Assembly: GCA_964410485.1 (NCBI GenBank) | Contig: CAYPHJ010000052.1 | Location: 1-31,045 of the forward strand | Direction: 5' to 3' | Origin: CAYPHJ01 sp964410485 | GTDB lineage: Bacteria > Desulfobacterota > Binatia > UBA9968 | Length of the DNA: 31,045 bases | Shown here: piece after piece, positions 8,232-16,142 of the stretch | Layout of the letters: the number at the start of each line of letters is the position of its first letter | Position numbering within the stretch: position 1 is the first letter of the stretch | The notes under the pieces: generated by a model | What the model was told of the DNA's origin: nothing | What the model saw: only the letters and a program-made list of their open reading frames with translations | Databases searched by the model: none | Program-made: the position numbers and the translations under genes

Positions 8232-9725
8232 TCATTGCCCGGGACGGGGTGAGGAGAGGTTTTCAAAGATCTTTGCCTGTACAAAAAGGGTGAACAAATC
8301 CGAGTCAATCTTTCCGTCCTTTGCCTCCAGAGAAAGAATATTCAGAGCATGTTCCACGGGAACGGCGCGCTTATAGGGCCGGTCCGCAGCGGTGAGGGCG
8401 TCGTAAATATCGGCGATCGTCATCATACGGCTCTGCAGGGAAATCTTGTCCGCTGTCAGTTTGCCGGGATAACCGGAGCCATCGAGCTTCTCATGATGGC
8501 CCGCGGCAATCGCAGGAAGATTTTTTAGATCTTTCGTCCAGGGGATATTCTCCAGGAACCGAATCGTGTGCGTGACGTGAGACTCGATCTCCAGCCGCTC
8601 GGTTGCATTCAAGCTCCCTTTGCTGATGGAGAGATCCGAAACCTCCTCGGATGTCAGGAAGGGCTGCGTGCCGCCATCCATATCTATATAGTACTGTCGC
8701 GCGATTTGCTGAAGCCTTTCGAAGCCGGCGTTTGGCAGGATAGCGGGATGGGTGAGCTCCAGAATCACACGGAGATCCTCATCTAACTTCTTCGTTTCTT
8801 CCACGTATCGCCGATCGAGATCCTTCAACCTCGCGTCCACCTCTCCTGCCTGTACTGACATCACCAGTTCGAGTTTGCGCCTGAGGTGTTCAGCCTCCAG
8901 TGTTCGCTTGATGAACTTGAATCGCGAGATCAGAAGCTGAAGTGAGGGCTCGTAGAGTTTGTTGGCTTTCACCAGAACCTGCTCTCTCACGCCGACTTTC
9001 CCGAAGTCGTGGAGCAGCGCCGCATAGCGCAATTCCTTCAACATGGGCTCGCTGAAATGGACATCTCGCAAAGCACCGTGCTCTGTCCGGTTGACCGTTT
9101 CCGCAAGCCCCAACGTCAGCAGGGCCACCCGTTCTGAATGGCCGGATGTGGTGGCATCGCGGGATTCAATCGCATAGACGGAAGCTCGAACAAACCCGTC
9201 GAAGAGACGCTGGATCTCCTCATACAGGATTGTATTTTCCACCGCTACAGCGGCCTGACCACAGAAAGCCAGCAACAACTCTTCGTCATCCCGGGTGAAG
9301 CACCCCGCTCGCTTGTTCAGGACCTGGATGATGCCGATCACATCACCCTGCTGATTGATCATAGGCGCGCATAGGATCGTCTTGGTTACATAGCCGGTCC
9401 TCTTATCGATCTCGGGGTTGAAGCGTGGGTCTGCGTAAGCGTCGGCGATGTTGACAACCTGTCCGGTACAAGCCACGTGACCGGCGATTCCGGCTGTAAG
9501 CGGAACCCTGATCTCGCGAATTTCCAATCCCTGGGCGACCTTGGACCACAGCTCGTTGCGCTCCCGATCCACCAGCAAGATGGAGCTCCGATCGGCTTCT
9601 GTCACTCGCGTCACCTCGTCCAAAATCAACGACAACAGCCGCGTCAGGTTTTTCTCTGCGCTCAGCGCCTTACCCACCTCCAACAGAGACTTGAGGTTCT
9701 GAGCCAGTTTAGTATCGCTTCCCAT
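8232..9725 (-). CDS. GAF and HD-GYP domain protein with large internal insertion
   Basis: Probable cyclic-di-GMP phosphodiesterase or related signalling protein, cytoplasmic. Start chosen at ATG 9725 (497 residues, GAGG six bases upstream); a longer frame from 9806 overlaps the preceding gene. A GAF sensor domain spans about 15-170 (SSILLVDRERNELWS, ILCAPMINQQGDVIGIIQVLNK). HD-GYP follows: SRDATTSGHSERV, LLHDFGKVG with His239-Asp240, and GHHEKLDGSGYPGKL at 409-423, then IADIYDALTAADRPYK. Between about 256 and 370 an insertion of roughly 115 residues separates the HD part from the HHE-GYP part, with a charged, probably coiled-coil stretch (residues 275-325). It lies 28 nt after the beta-sandwich gene, so the two may form an operon. 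Confidence 0.9.
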   Translation of the reverse strand: MGSDTKLAQNLKSLLEVGKALSAEKNLTRLLSLILDEVTRVTEADRSSILLVDRERNELWSKVAQGLEIREIRVPLTAGIAGHVACTGQVVNIADAYADPRFNPEIDKRTGYVTKTILCAPMINQQGDVIGIIQVLNKRAGCFTRDDEELLLAFCGQAAVAVENTILYEEIQRLFDGFVRASVYAIESRDATTSGHSERVALLTLGLAETVNRTEHGALRDVHFSEPMLKELRYAALLHDFGKVGVREQVLVKANKLYEPSLQLLISRFKFIKRTLEAEHLRRKLELVMSVQAGEVDARLKDLDRRYVEETKKLDEDLRVILELTHPAILPNAGFERLQQIARQYYIDMDGGTQPFLTSEEVSDLSISKGSLNATERLEIESHVTHTIRFLENIPWTKDLKNLPAIAAGHHEKLDGSGYPGKLTADKISLQSRMMTIADIYDALTAADRPYKRAVPVEHALNILSLEAKDGKIDSDLFTLFVQAKIFENLSSPRPGQ

Positions 9726-9753
9726 GCTATCCTCGTAGGTGATGCGCCGACGC

Positions 9754-10269
9754 TCAGTCGCGTGACTCAAACGCCAATGTCGCATAGCGCATAAAAATGC
9801 CGCCACGCGGCTCGGCGAGCGGACCGTTTATCGCCAGGCAGGCGATGACGTGTTTGGCCCCAGGCACGGCCTTCGCGCTCACCTCTGCCCGCTGCTGGGC
9901 GTTGATCCCGCTGATAACACCCGCAGTTCGATCGATTTGGCCGTCGATCCAGATCTCGCCGTAATTATCCACATTCGTCTCGAAAAACACCCGGCAATCG
10001 GCCAATGTTACGCCGTCCAACTTCTCGGGAACCTCGACTGCAATGCGATACCAGGCAAAAGTCAATCCCACGGAGCGGCTTTTTCTGATATTGGCGCACA
10101 CCTCCCAGTTCGAGTCATCGTAATCGGGCAGGCGCGCAGGCGTATTTAACAGCTCCGCGTTGAGGCCTTCGTTGGACTCCCCGGGCACCAGTCCCTGGCC
10201 GACGCGCCATTGACCTTTAACCTTCCGGCGATCCTCTTCTTTGTTTAAATCCAAAGCTATTCTTGGCAT
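9754..10269 (-). CDS. Galactose-binding-like beta-sandwich protein
   Basis: A 171-residue protein with the look of a jelly-roll domain like those in family 2 glycosidases: DYDDSNWEVC near residue 50, FAWYRIAVEVPEKL, then VFFETNVDNYGEIWIDGQ and a late VIACLAINGPL strand. There is no signal peptide and no catalytic domain, so it is a free-standing domain, presumably cytoplasmic. GGGAGG lies seven bases before the ATG at 10269. It precedes the HD-GYP gene by 28 nt on the same strand. Ligand and role are unknown; fold assignment is by pattern only. Confidence 0.65.
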   Translation of the reverse strand: MPRIALDLNKEEDRRKVKGQWRVGQGLVPGESNEGLNAELLNTPARLPDYDDSNWEVCANIRKSRSVGLTFAWYRIAVEVPEKLDGVTLADCRVFFETNVDNYGEIWIDGQIDRTAGVISGINAQQRAEVSAKAVPGAKHVIACLAINGPLAEPRGGIFMRYATLAFESRD

Positions 10270-10329
10270 GTTGTCCTCCCGTTTGAAAACGCAAGCCCAC
10301 AGTACGGCTACAATGCAGCAATCGGAGCG

Positions 10330-10359
10330 ATATTATTGATCCAGGTTTGTAGTTAGCAA
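10330..10359 (-). promoter_or_regulatory. Candidate promoter of the beta-sandwich/HD-GYP pair
   Basis: Reading the minus strand, TTGCTA (10359-10354) is followed after 18 nt by TAATAT (10335-10330), each a 4 of 6 match to the sigma-70 boxes. The start codon at 10269 would be about 55 nt downstream of the start of transcription. Prediction only. Confidence 0.35.
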
Positions 10360-10527
10360 TCCTAGACATCGGAGTGTGGAATATGTCCCGTTTGTAAAAG
10401 TCCTGTCAAGGACTGTTTCACTACTAACGCCACGCCATCTCGACTGCGATAGATGATTGACGCGCCCGGGATTGCACCGGACCGGTTTTATTGTTCGTCA
10501 ACTTTTCCGGAATATCTCAGGGACTGA

Positions 10528-10556
10528 TTGAATCGCCACCAATTGCGAAATAGGAT
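10528..10556 (+). promoter_or_regulatory. Candidate promoter of the Na+ decarboxylase gamma/beta genes
   Basis: TTGAAT (10528-10533), 17 nt, TAGGAT (10551-10556). This gives a leader of about 57 nt before ATG 10620. The rest of the intergenic stretch 10270-10619 shows no gene or further structure that I can support. Confidence 0.4.
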
Positions 10557-10619
10557 CACACCAGTGCATGCGCTGAGGTCAGTAACCTTCAGCAATCGTT
10601 GAGGTGCAAAGGAGATAAG

Positions 10620-10754
10620 ATGATCGACACCGAGTTGGCATTACTCATCTCGGGCGCGGGATATGGGATCACGATCCTGGTTCTCGTCATCATTGCAGTC
10701 ATTGTCCGAGCGATCACACTAGTGATACAGAAATCCAGTTTCAAAGGAAATTAG
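10620..10754 (+). CDS. Small membrane protein, gamma-like subunit of Na+-translocating decarboxylase
   Basis: A 44-residue peptide starting MIDTELALLISGAGYG and ending KSSFKGN. AAAGGAG lies five bases before ATG 10620. One membrane helix fills residues 15-36, with a short basic tail. Size, a single N-terminal helix and the position three bases before the beta-subunit gene fit the OadG/MmdD-like gamma or small subunits, which anchor the decarboxylase complex. The tail is much shorter than that of classical OadG (about 80 residues or more), so the part that normally contacts the alpha subunit is missing. Assignment rests mainly on context. Confidence 0.65.
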   Translation: MIDTELALLISGAGYGITILVLVIIAVIVRAITLVIQKSSFKGN

Positions 10755-10757
10755 ATC

Positions 10758-11915
10758 ATGTTCGGACTCTACGAGAGCGCTTTCCCGTATTTGACGTGGG
10801 GTAGCGTGGCGATGATCTTCATCGGCGCCGCGCTCATATATCTCGGGATTGCGAAGAAGATGGAGCCTTTGCTGCTGGTTCCCATCGGCTTCGGCATCTT
10901 CATGGTGAATCTCCCCATTGCAGGGATCATGGTTTACGGGCCCGACGATCTCCCGGTACTCGGCGGGCTTGAAGATATGGCTGAAGGACGCATCGGCGTG
11001 CTGAACCTGCTCTATTATTATGGAATGCACACAGAGCTCATCCCTCTTTTGATCTTTCTCGGCGTCGGCACGCTCATGGACTTTGCTCCCACCATTGCCC
11101 GTCCCATTTCACTTATTTTCGGCGCAACTGCCCAGCTTGGTGTTTTTATCGTGTTTCTCATGGCCTATCTGACCGGCCTGTTCAGCCTCGAAGAAGCCGC
11201 ATGCGTAGCTATCATTGGCGGCTCGGACGGCCCTCCCACGGTTTATCTTACACTTGCCCTTGCTCCGGCCCTGCTCGGCCCGATTACTATGATCGCTTAC
11301 TCCTACATGGCACTGGTGCCGATCATCCAGCCACCCATTATTCGAGCCCTCACAACCAAACACGAGCGCGCGATCGTCATGAAACCGCAGCTGCGGACGG
11401 TTTCCCAACTGGAACTGATCCTTTTCCCGATCGTCGTCTTTATCGTGGCCGGCCTGCTTGTGCCCAAGAGTGCTCCACTAGTTGGTATGTTGATGTTCGG
11501 CAATTTGCTACGGGTTAGTGGTGTCACAGAACGTCTGGCCAACGCCGGAAGCCTGCTAAATGATGTGCTCATTCTGTTGTTGGGTATCACGGTGGGAAGT
11601 CTAATGCCTGCTCAGGTCTTCTTCAGCCCCAGGACCCTGTTGATCTTCGGCTTGGCCATTGTCGCTTTCGCGTTCGCTACCGCATCAGGACTGTTAACGG
11701 CAAAGTTTCTCAATTTATTTCTGAAGGAAAAAATCAATCCGATCATTGGCGCAGCAGGCGTTTCAGCCGTTCCCATGTCGGCGCGGGTTGTCCAGAAGGA
11801 GGGCCAATTGGCCAATCCGAGAAATTATCTTCTCATGCACGCTTTGGGCCCGAATATGGCCGGCGCCATTGCCACTTCGCTGGTCGCTGGCATACTGCTC
11901 GGAATGCTACGATAA
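10758..11915 (+). CDS. Na+-translocating decarboxylase beta subunit
   Basis: Integral membrane subunit (385 residues) of the OadB/MmdB/GcdB family, which couples decarboxylation of a carboxybiotin carrier to sodium export. Key family segments are present: IIGGSDGPPTVYL with the essential Asp, GNLLRVSGVTERL with its Asn, Arg and Ser, GAAGVSAVPMSARVVQ and HALGPNMAGAI near the C-terminus. About ten hydrophobic segments are visible and the protein ends normally. It is preceded by the small gamma-like gene (four-base spacing between stop and start region). No carboxyltransferase alpha subunit or biotin carrier gene is present in this window, so the enzyme it serves must be encoded elsewhere. Confidence 0.92.
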   Translation: MFGLYESAFPYLTWGSVAMIFIGAALIYLGIAKKMEPLLLVPIGFGIFMVNLPIAGIMVYGPDDLPVLGGLEDMAEGRIGVLNLLYYYGMHTELIPLLIFLGVGTLMDFAPTIARPISLIFGATAQLGVFIVFLMAYLTGLFSLEEAACVAIIGGSDGPPTVYLTLALAPALLGPITMIAYSYMALVPIIQPPIIRALTTKHERAIVMKPQLRTVSQLELILFPIVVFIVAGLLVPKSAPLVGMLMFGNLLRVSGVTERLANAGSLLNDVLILLLGITVGSLMPAQVFFSPRTLLIFGLAIVAFAFATASGLLTAKFLNLFLKEKINPIIGAAGVSAVPMSARVVQKEGQLANPRNYLLMHALGPNMAGAIATSLVAGILLGMLR

Positions 11916-11969
11916 AGAATTTGAGGCGGCAGTTCCCAGTAGAGTTCTGGCTCACTAGAACCGAGGCCC

Positions 11970-12695
11970 CTACTTGTTCACGCTGCCAAAAACCTCCCTT
12001 AACAGGTCTGTGGTGCGCGCCGCAGGATTTGTCCTTATTTTACTTTCCTCTTGCCCGAGCACATAAAACAGTCCGTCTGTGGCCTTTTCCGTAACATACT
12101 GGTTGACGTCGAAAGCTATACTCTGAGCAAACGGCACGCTCTTGTAACGTCCGATCAGTTCGTTGTACTGGCGATTGACGCCCACCTGATTCATCACCTG
12201 CTCCACCGAGGGTCGGAAAGCCTGGTACAGCTGCGTAGAGGTTTTCGTCTTGAAGTAGTCCGTTGCGGCAGTGTCGTTTCCAGAGAGAATCTTTCTTGCG
12301 TCCTCGAAGCTCATCTGCCCGATGGCATCCCAGAAAATATCCTTGGCAAATGGAACGGCCTTCTCCGCTGCGCGGTTCATGCCGACGACGAACTCATCTA
12401 TCTGCGGCCCATATCCGACCAGCCGGAGAGGTCTTTCCATGCTCTGCAAAGCGCCTGGTAGCACGATTTTAATCGCGTTGTTAAGCAAAAACCCGTCGAC
12501 TCGGCCGGTCTGGCCAACGGCGTTTGCAGTTCCAATCTTCAAAGCTTCTTGCAACCCCGAGCCGATCCTGGCGTCGCTTAGTCCAGAGCCGGTGACTCCA
12601 CCAAAATCCTTGAAAATCCTGTCAAGGCCAAACTGAGCCCACGCGCAATTCGCGTAAACAAACAGTATGCCAGCCAATATCAGCAGCTGGACCAT
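11970..12695 (-). CDS. DUF4197 family exported protein
   Basis: A 241-residue protein of the DUF4197 family, of unknown function, found in the envelope of Gram-negative bacteria. The start at 12695 (MVQLLILAGILF) is preferred over 12722 because AAGGAG lies nine bases before it and it leaves a clean signal peptide ending in CAWAQ. Family features include GLQEALKIGTANAVGQTGRVDGFLLN, ALQSMERPLRLVG, MNRAAEKAVPFAKDIFWDAI, AATDYFKTKT and the closing EESKIRTNPAARTTDLLREVFG. It stands alone, convergent with the decarboxylase beta gene. Confidence 0.85.
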   Translation of the reverse strand: MVQLLILAGILFVYANCAWAQFGLDRIFKDFGGVTGSGLSDARIGSGLQEALKIGTANAVGQTGRVDGFLLNNAIKIVLPGALQSMERPLRLVGYGPQIDEFVVGMNRAAEKAVPFAKDIFWDAIGQMSFEDARKILSGNDTAATDYFKTKTSTQLYQAFRPSVEQVMNQVGVNRQYNELIGRYKSVPFAQSIAFDVNQYVTEKATDGLFYVLGQEESKIRTNPAARTTDLLREVFGSVNK

Positions 12696-13043
12696 GATGA
12701 CATTCTCCTTCTTAAGCGTCATTACGTTTCAAACAGAGGAGAAACTCCCGTTGAGGCCCCCGGGTTTCCTTTTTATGTCTGCACCACCCATACGCCCTCG
12801 AACGGGACTCTGCAACAGAGACAGGAAAACCGCCAGAGGAGCATCGAGATGAAACCCGCGCTGAAGTTAAAAATCTATCGCGCATAAATCCGGCGATTAA
12901 GAAAGTCTGCGGCAAAGGCAGCTTGACATAAGGTTTGGCGCTTAATAGCGTCCGTTCCGTAGCGCAATCTTGGACCAGTTTCAGTCTCTCGGTTTCACCA
13001 CTTTGTTCTAGATTCTCCGATCTAAGGAAGGAGGGTGCATCAG
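12696..13043. other. Intergenic region between DUF4197 and tctC-2
   Basis: No gene seen. A perfect -35-like TTGACA stands at 12923-12928 on the plus strand, but no good -10 box is at the right distance. The region must hold divergent promoters for the two flanking genes. Confidence 0.5.
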
Positions 13044-14015
13044 ATGAGAGTGCTAAGATTACTTACCGTTAGTGCCATTCTTGCCGGTTTCGCTATCGCT
13101 TTCGCCCAGCCGGCGGCGGCTCAGAAGTTCCCGGAAAAGCCGGTGACCATCGTCGTGCCGTTCGGGGTTGGAGGCGCCTTCGACACCCTTGCCCGCAAGC
13201 TTGGCGAGCGTTGGGAGCGCGAGCTCGGCGTGCCCTTTCTGGTGAAGAGCTTGCCGGGGACAGGCGGGCGCCGCGGCAGCATCGAGATCTTCCGCTCCAA
13301 GCCCGACGGCTACACCATCGGCTTCGCGCATTACGTGCCGTTCCTGGCCGACGAGTTTCTGATGCGCAGGAAGCCGACGATCGACATGCGCAAGTTCGAG
13401 ATCATCTACAAGATCGCCCACGACTCGACCTTCGTCGCCGTGCGCAAGGACCTGCCGTTCCAGTCGGTCCACGATCTGGCGAAGGCCGGCCGCACCATCA
13501 AGTTCGCCACGACCGGCATCGGCGCAATCACCTGGACCGAGGCCAACGCGCTGGCCGGTATCCTCAACTTCCCGATCGACTTCGTGACCGGTTATGATCA
13601 GCTGGCCGATGCGATGGTTGCCGTGGCCAGGGGTGATGCGGATGCCTCGCTCGGCTCGCCTCCTCACTTCCGCGCCGTGCGCGACGACGTGCGGCTGCTG
13701 CTGTTCCTCAGCCCGGAGCGCGACCCCGCCTATCCAGACGTCCCGAGCGCGGGCGAGTTGGGGCTCAAGCGGTTGACGGCGCTGGGATCGCCGCGCATCC
13801 TTTCGGCGCCTCCCGGCACGCCGCAGGACCGCATCGCGGTATTCCAGGCGGCGGCCAAGCGCGCCGTCGCCGACCCGGAATTCAGGGATTGGCTGCGGAA
13901 AGCAGGGATGTACCTGCGGGCGCAAGACCCGAAGACCGCCTGGGCGGAGCTTGACGAGCAAGGCAAGGTGTTCGACTCGCTGGCCGACCTGGTGGCCCGG
14001 GCCCAAAAGAAGTAG
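13044..14015 (+). CDS. TctC/Bug family periplasmic solute-binding protein
   Basis: Second TTT receptor in the window (323 residues). ATG 13044 is chosen: AAGGAGGG at 13028-13035 lies eight bases upstream. A signal peptide ends AAAQ at about residue 26. Family signatures include PVTIVVPFGVGGAFDTLARKLG, SLPGTGGRRGS, KPDGYTIGF, and ATTGIGAITWTEA, the loop that contacts ligand, followed by GYDQLADAMVAVARGDADA. It is the first gene of a complete tctC-tctA-tctB set and is 56 nt before tctA. This set looks visibly richer in G and C than the genes before 12 kb, which may mean separate origin. The ligand is probably a carboxylate but cannot be named. Confidence 0.9.
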   Translation: MRVLRLLTVSAILAGFAIAFAQPAAAQKFPEKPVTIVVPFGVGGAFDTLARKLGERWERELGVPFLVKSLPGTGGRRGSIEIFRSKPDGYTIGFAHYVPFLADEFLMRRKPTIDMRKFEIIYKIAHDSTFVAVRKDLPFQSVHDLAKAGRTIKFATTGIGAITWTEANALAGILNFPIDFVTGYDQLADAMVAVARGDADASLGSPPHFRAVRDDVRLLLFLSPERDPAYPDVPSAGELGLKRLTALGSPRILSAPPGTPQDRIAVFQAAAKRAVADPEFRDWLRKAGMYLRAQDPKTAWAELDEQGKVFDSLADLVARAQKK

Positions 14016-14071
14016 CAAGCCCCAACATTCCGGCGCGTAGTCGTCACCCGGGGCGACTGGGGAGGTTCGGC

Positions 14072-15583
14072 ATGGTCGAGTCGATGGCGCTCGCGCTTGA
14101 GCGTCTGTTCGAGACTCAGTCCCTGGCGATGCTGTTGATCGGCGTCGTCCTGGGAACCACCTTTGGCGCCCTGCCGGGGTTAGGCAGCATCGTGGCGCTC
14201 GCCGTGGCCTTGCCCTTCACTTTTGGCATGGACCCGATGGCGGCGATGTATCTCTATGCCGGCATCATCAGCAGCGTCGCCTTCGGCGGGTCGATCCCGG
14301 CGATTCTGCTCAACACGCCCGGGACGCCGCCAAACGCAGCAACGTGTTTCGACGGCTATCCGATGGCGCGGCGAGGCGAGGGCGCACGCGCCATTTCCGT
14401 TTCCGCCACAGCATGCCTCGTCGGCTCGATCATCGGGGCAGCGGTCACTCTCATCCTGCTGCCTGTAGTCAGGCCCATCGTCTATGCCTTCGGGCCGCCC
14501 GAGTTCTTCGGACTGGTCGTCTTCGGACTCGTCATGATCGCCTTCGCGTCGCGCGCGAACATGGTGAAGGGGCTGATCGGCGGCGGCATCGGGCTTCTAC
14601 TGTCGATGGTGGGATACAGTCAGATGTATGACGCCCACCGCTACACCATGGGCAGCGACTATCTGTGGGACGGCATCCCGCTGGTACCGTTCATAGTGGG
14701 GCTCTTCGCCGTCAGCGAGTTAATCAACTACGCCTCGCGAGGCGGCATCACCATCAGCCGCCACGCAGGTGAGTCCAGGATCGACTGGCACGGACAGCTT
14801 CTACTTGGTGTCAAGGACGTGCTCGGCCGCCCGCTACAGGCGCTGCGCGCCTCCGCCATAGGCGCGGGCATCGGCATCATCCCCGGACTGGGCGGCTCGG
14901 TCGCAGCCTTCCTCTCCTATTTCGTCGGCATGCAGCGGACCAAGAGCCCTGAGACCTACGGCAAGGGCAATGTCGAGGGTGTGCTGGCGGCCGAGGCCGC
15001 CAACGACGCCAAGGATGGCGGGGCGCTGCTGCCCACCGTTGCCTTTGGCCTGCCCGGCAGCCCCGACATGGCGATTCTGCTCGGCGCGTTCATCCTGCAC
15101 GGGCTGCAGCCGGGACCGGAGATGCTACGCGACCATCTGGATCTGGTCTATGCGCTGCTGTTTGGCATCGTGCTGGCGCAGGTGCTGACGAGCGCCCTGG
15201 GGCTTGCCGCGACACCGTGGATCGCGCGGCTCAGTTTGTTGCCGAATCGTTGGATCGCGCCGTTTGTGCTGGTATTGGTGTTCGTTGGCAGCTATATGGT
15301 GCGCGGCAACATTCTCGATGTCGGAATGGCAATCACAGCCGGGATCTTCGGGTACCTGATGCGGCGCTACGGCTTTCCTCTCATCACCATCGCCATTGGC
15401 TTCATACTGGGACCACTGGGTGAGCGGTCATACATTCAGTCGATGCAGATCTCGGACGGCAGCCTGGCGATCTTTGCTGCCCGGCCGATCGCGCTTGTGC
15501 TGGTAAGTCTCGCGGTGATGACCCTGGCGGTGCCGGTGATCGCTGCGGTGCGCAGGAACCATCGGCGGACGGTGCCCGCATGA
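14072..15583 (+). CDS. TctA, large permease of tripartite tricarboxylate transporter
   Basis: Complete 503-residue permease with about twelve hydrophobic segments. GGGGAGG lies six bases before ATG 14072. Both internal repeats carry the family motif: GTTFGALPGLGSIVALAVALPFTF near the N-terminus and GIGIIPGLGGSVAAFLSYF in the middle; the paired segments SVAFGGSIPAILLNTPGTP and DAKDGGALLPTVAFGLPGS follow each. The stop overlaps the tctB start by four bases (ATGA), which implies translational coupling. It forms one import system with the TctC before it and TctB after it. Confidence 0.93.
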   Translation: MVESMALALERLFETQSLAMLLIGVVLGTTFGALPGLGSIVALAVALPFTFGMDPMAAMYLYAGIISSVAFGGSIPAILLNTPGTPPNAATCFDGYPMARRGEGARAISVSATACLVGSIIGAAVTLILLPVVRPIVYAFGPPEFFGLVVFGLVMIAFASRANMVKGLIGGGIGLLLSMVGYSQMYDAHRYTMGSDYLWDGIPLVPFIVGLFAVSELINYASRGGITISRHAGESRIDWHGQLLLGVKDVLGRPLQALRASAIGAGIGIIPGLGGSVAAFLSYFVGMQRTKSPETYGKGNVEGVLAAEAANDAKDGGALLPTVAFGLPGSPDMAILLGAFILHGLQPGPEMLRDHLDLVYALLFGIVLAQVLTSALGLAATPWIARLSLLPNRWIAPFVLVLVFVGSYMVRGNILDVGMAITAGIFGYLMRRYGFPLITIAIGFILGPLGERSYIQSMQISDGSLAIFAARPIALVLVSLAVMTLAVPVIAAVRRNHRRTVPA

Positions 15584-16119
15584 AACCACGGATCGACGGG
15601 GAGTTTATCTTCGCCGCGGTGCTCGGGATTTTCGTTCTGGTCATCCTGCTCGTCACGTCCCAACTGCCCCTTCTGCTCCGTTACGGCCCCTTCATCGCCG
15701 GCGGGCTCACGTTCGTTTTCATCGTCGTCCTGCTGGCCGGCAAGTTCCACCCCGGAATACTTAGCTGTACGGAAATGGCGCTTCAGGATTTCTGGGGTGG
15801 AGAAAGCGCGAGCAGGAAGCTAGAGCAGGCCGAGGAGAAGCCGGCGCCTTGGGCGCCGGTCTTACGGGTGATGGCATACGCGTTAGGCTTCATGCTTGGT
15901 GTCTATCTGTTGGGGTTCTTCGTCGCGCCGCCCGTGTTCGTCGCTCTCTACCTAATCTTCGATGCGCGAGTAAAACCAGTGCCCGCCATTGTCTTCGCTT
16001 TTGGCCTCTGCGGCTTGGCGGCGTTGGCGCTCGCTACGTTAAACGTGTTTCTGTGGACCGGCATTGTGCCGGAGATCGTCCCTGGATATCTGGGTGGCGC
16101 GGTCCCCCCGCAGTTCTGA
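15580..16119 (+). CDS. TctB, small membrane subunit of tripartite tricarboxylate transporter
   Basis: A 179-residue protein with four hydrophobic segments, the usual design of TctB. The first ten residues (MKPRIDGEFI) precede a helix, a charged middle loop (SRKLEQAEEKPAP) separates the two helix pairs, and the C-terminal pair contains FVAPPVFVALYLIFDAR. The start overlaps tctA by four bases. Gene order tctC-tctA-tctB differs from the more common C-B-A order. It is 23 nt ahead of the isocitrate lyase family gene, so the operon probably continues. Confidence 0.85.
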   Translation: MKPRIDGEFIFAAVLGIFVLVILLVTSQLPLLLRYGPFIAGGLTFVFIVVLLAGKFHPGILSCTEMALQDFWGGESASRKLEQAEEKPAPWAPVLRVMAYALGFMLGVYLLGFFVAPPVFVALYLIFDARVKPVPAIVFAFGLCGLAALALATLNVFLWTGIVPEIVPGYLGGAVPPQF

Positions 16120-16142
16120 AAACAAGAGACAGGAGGTTTGTG

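Noticed and set aside
13059..14018. 319-residue open frame antisense to tctC-2
   Set aside because: Arises from high GC in the third codon position of tctC-2; low-complexity Arg/Gly/Leu-rich composition.
15849..16142. N-terminal extension of the isocitrate lyase family frame
   Set aside because: It overlaps tctB; a strong ribosome binding site marks ATG 16143.
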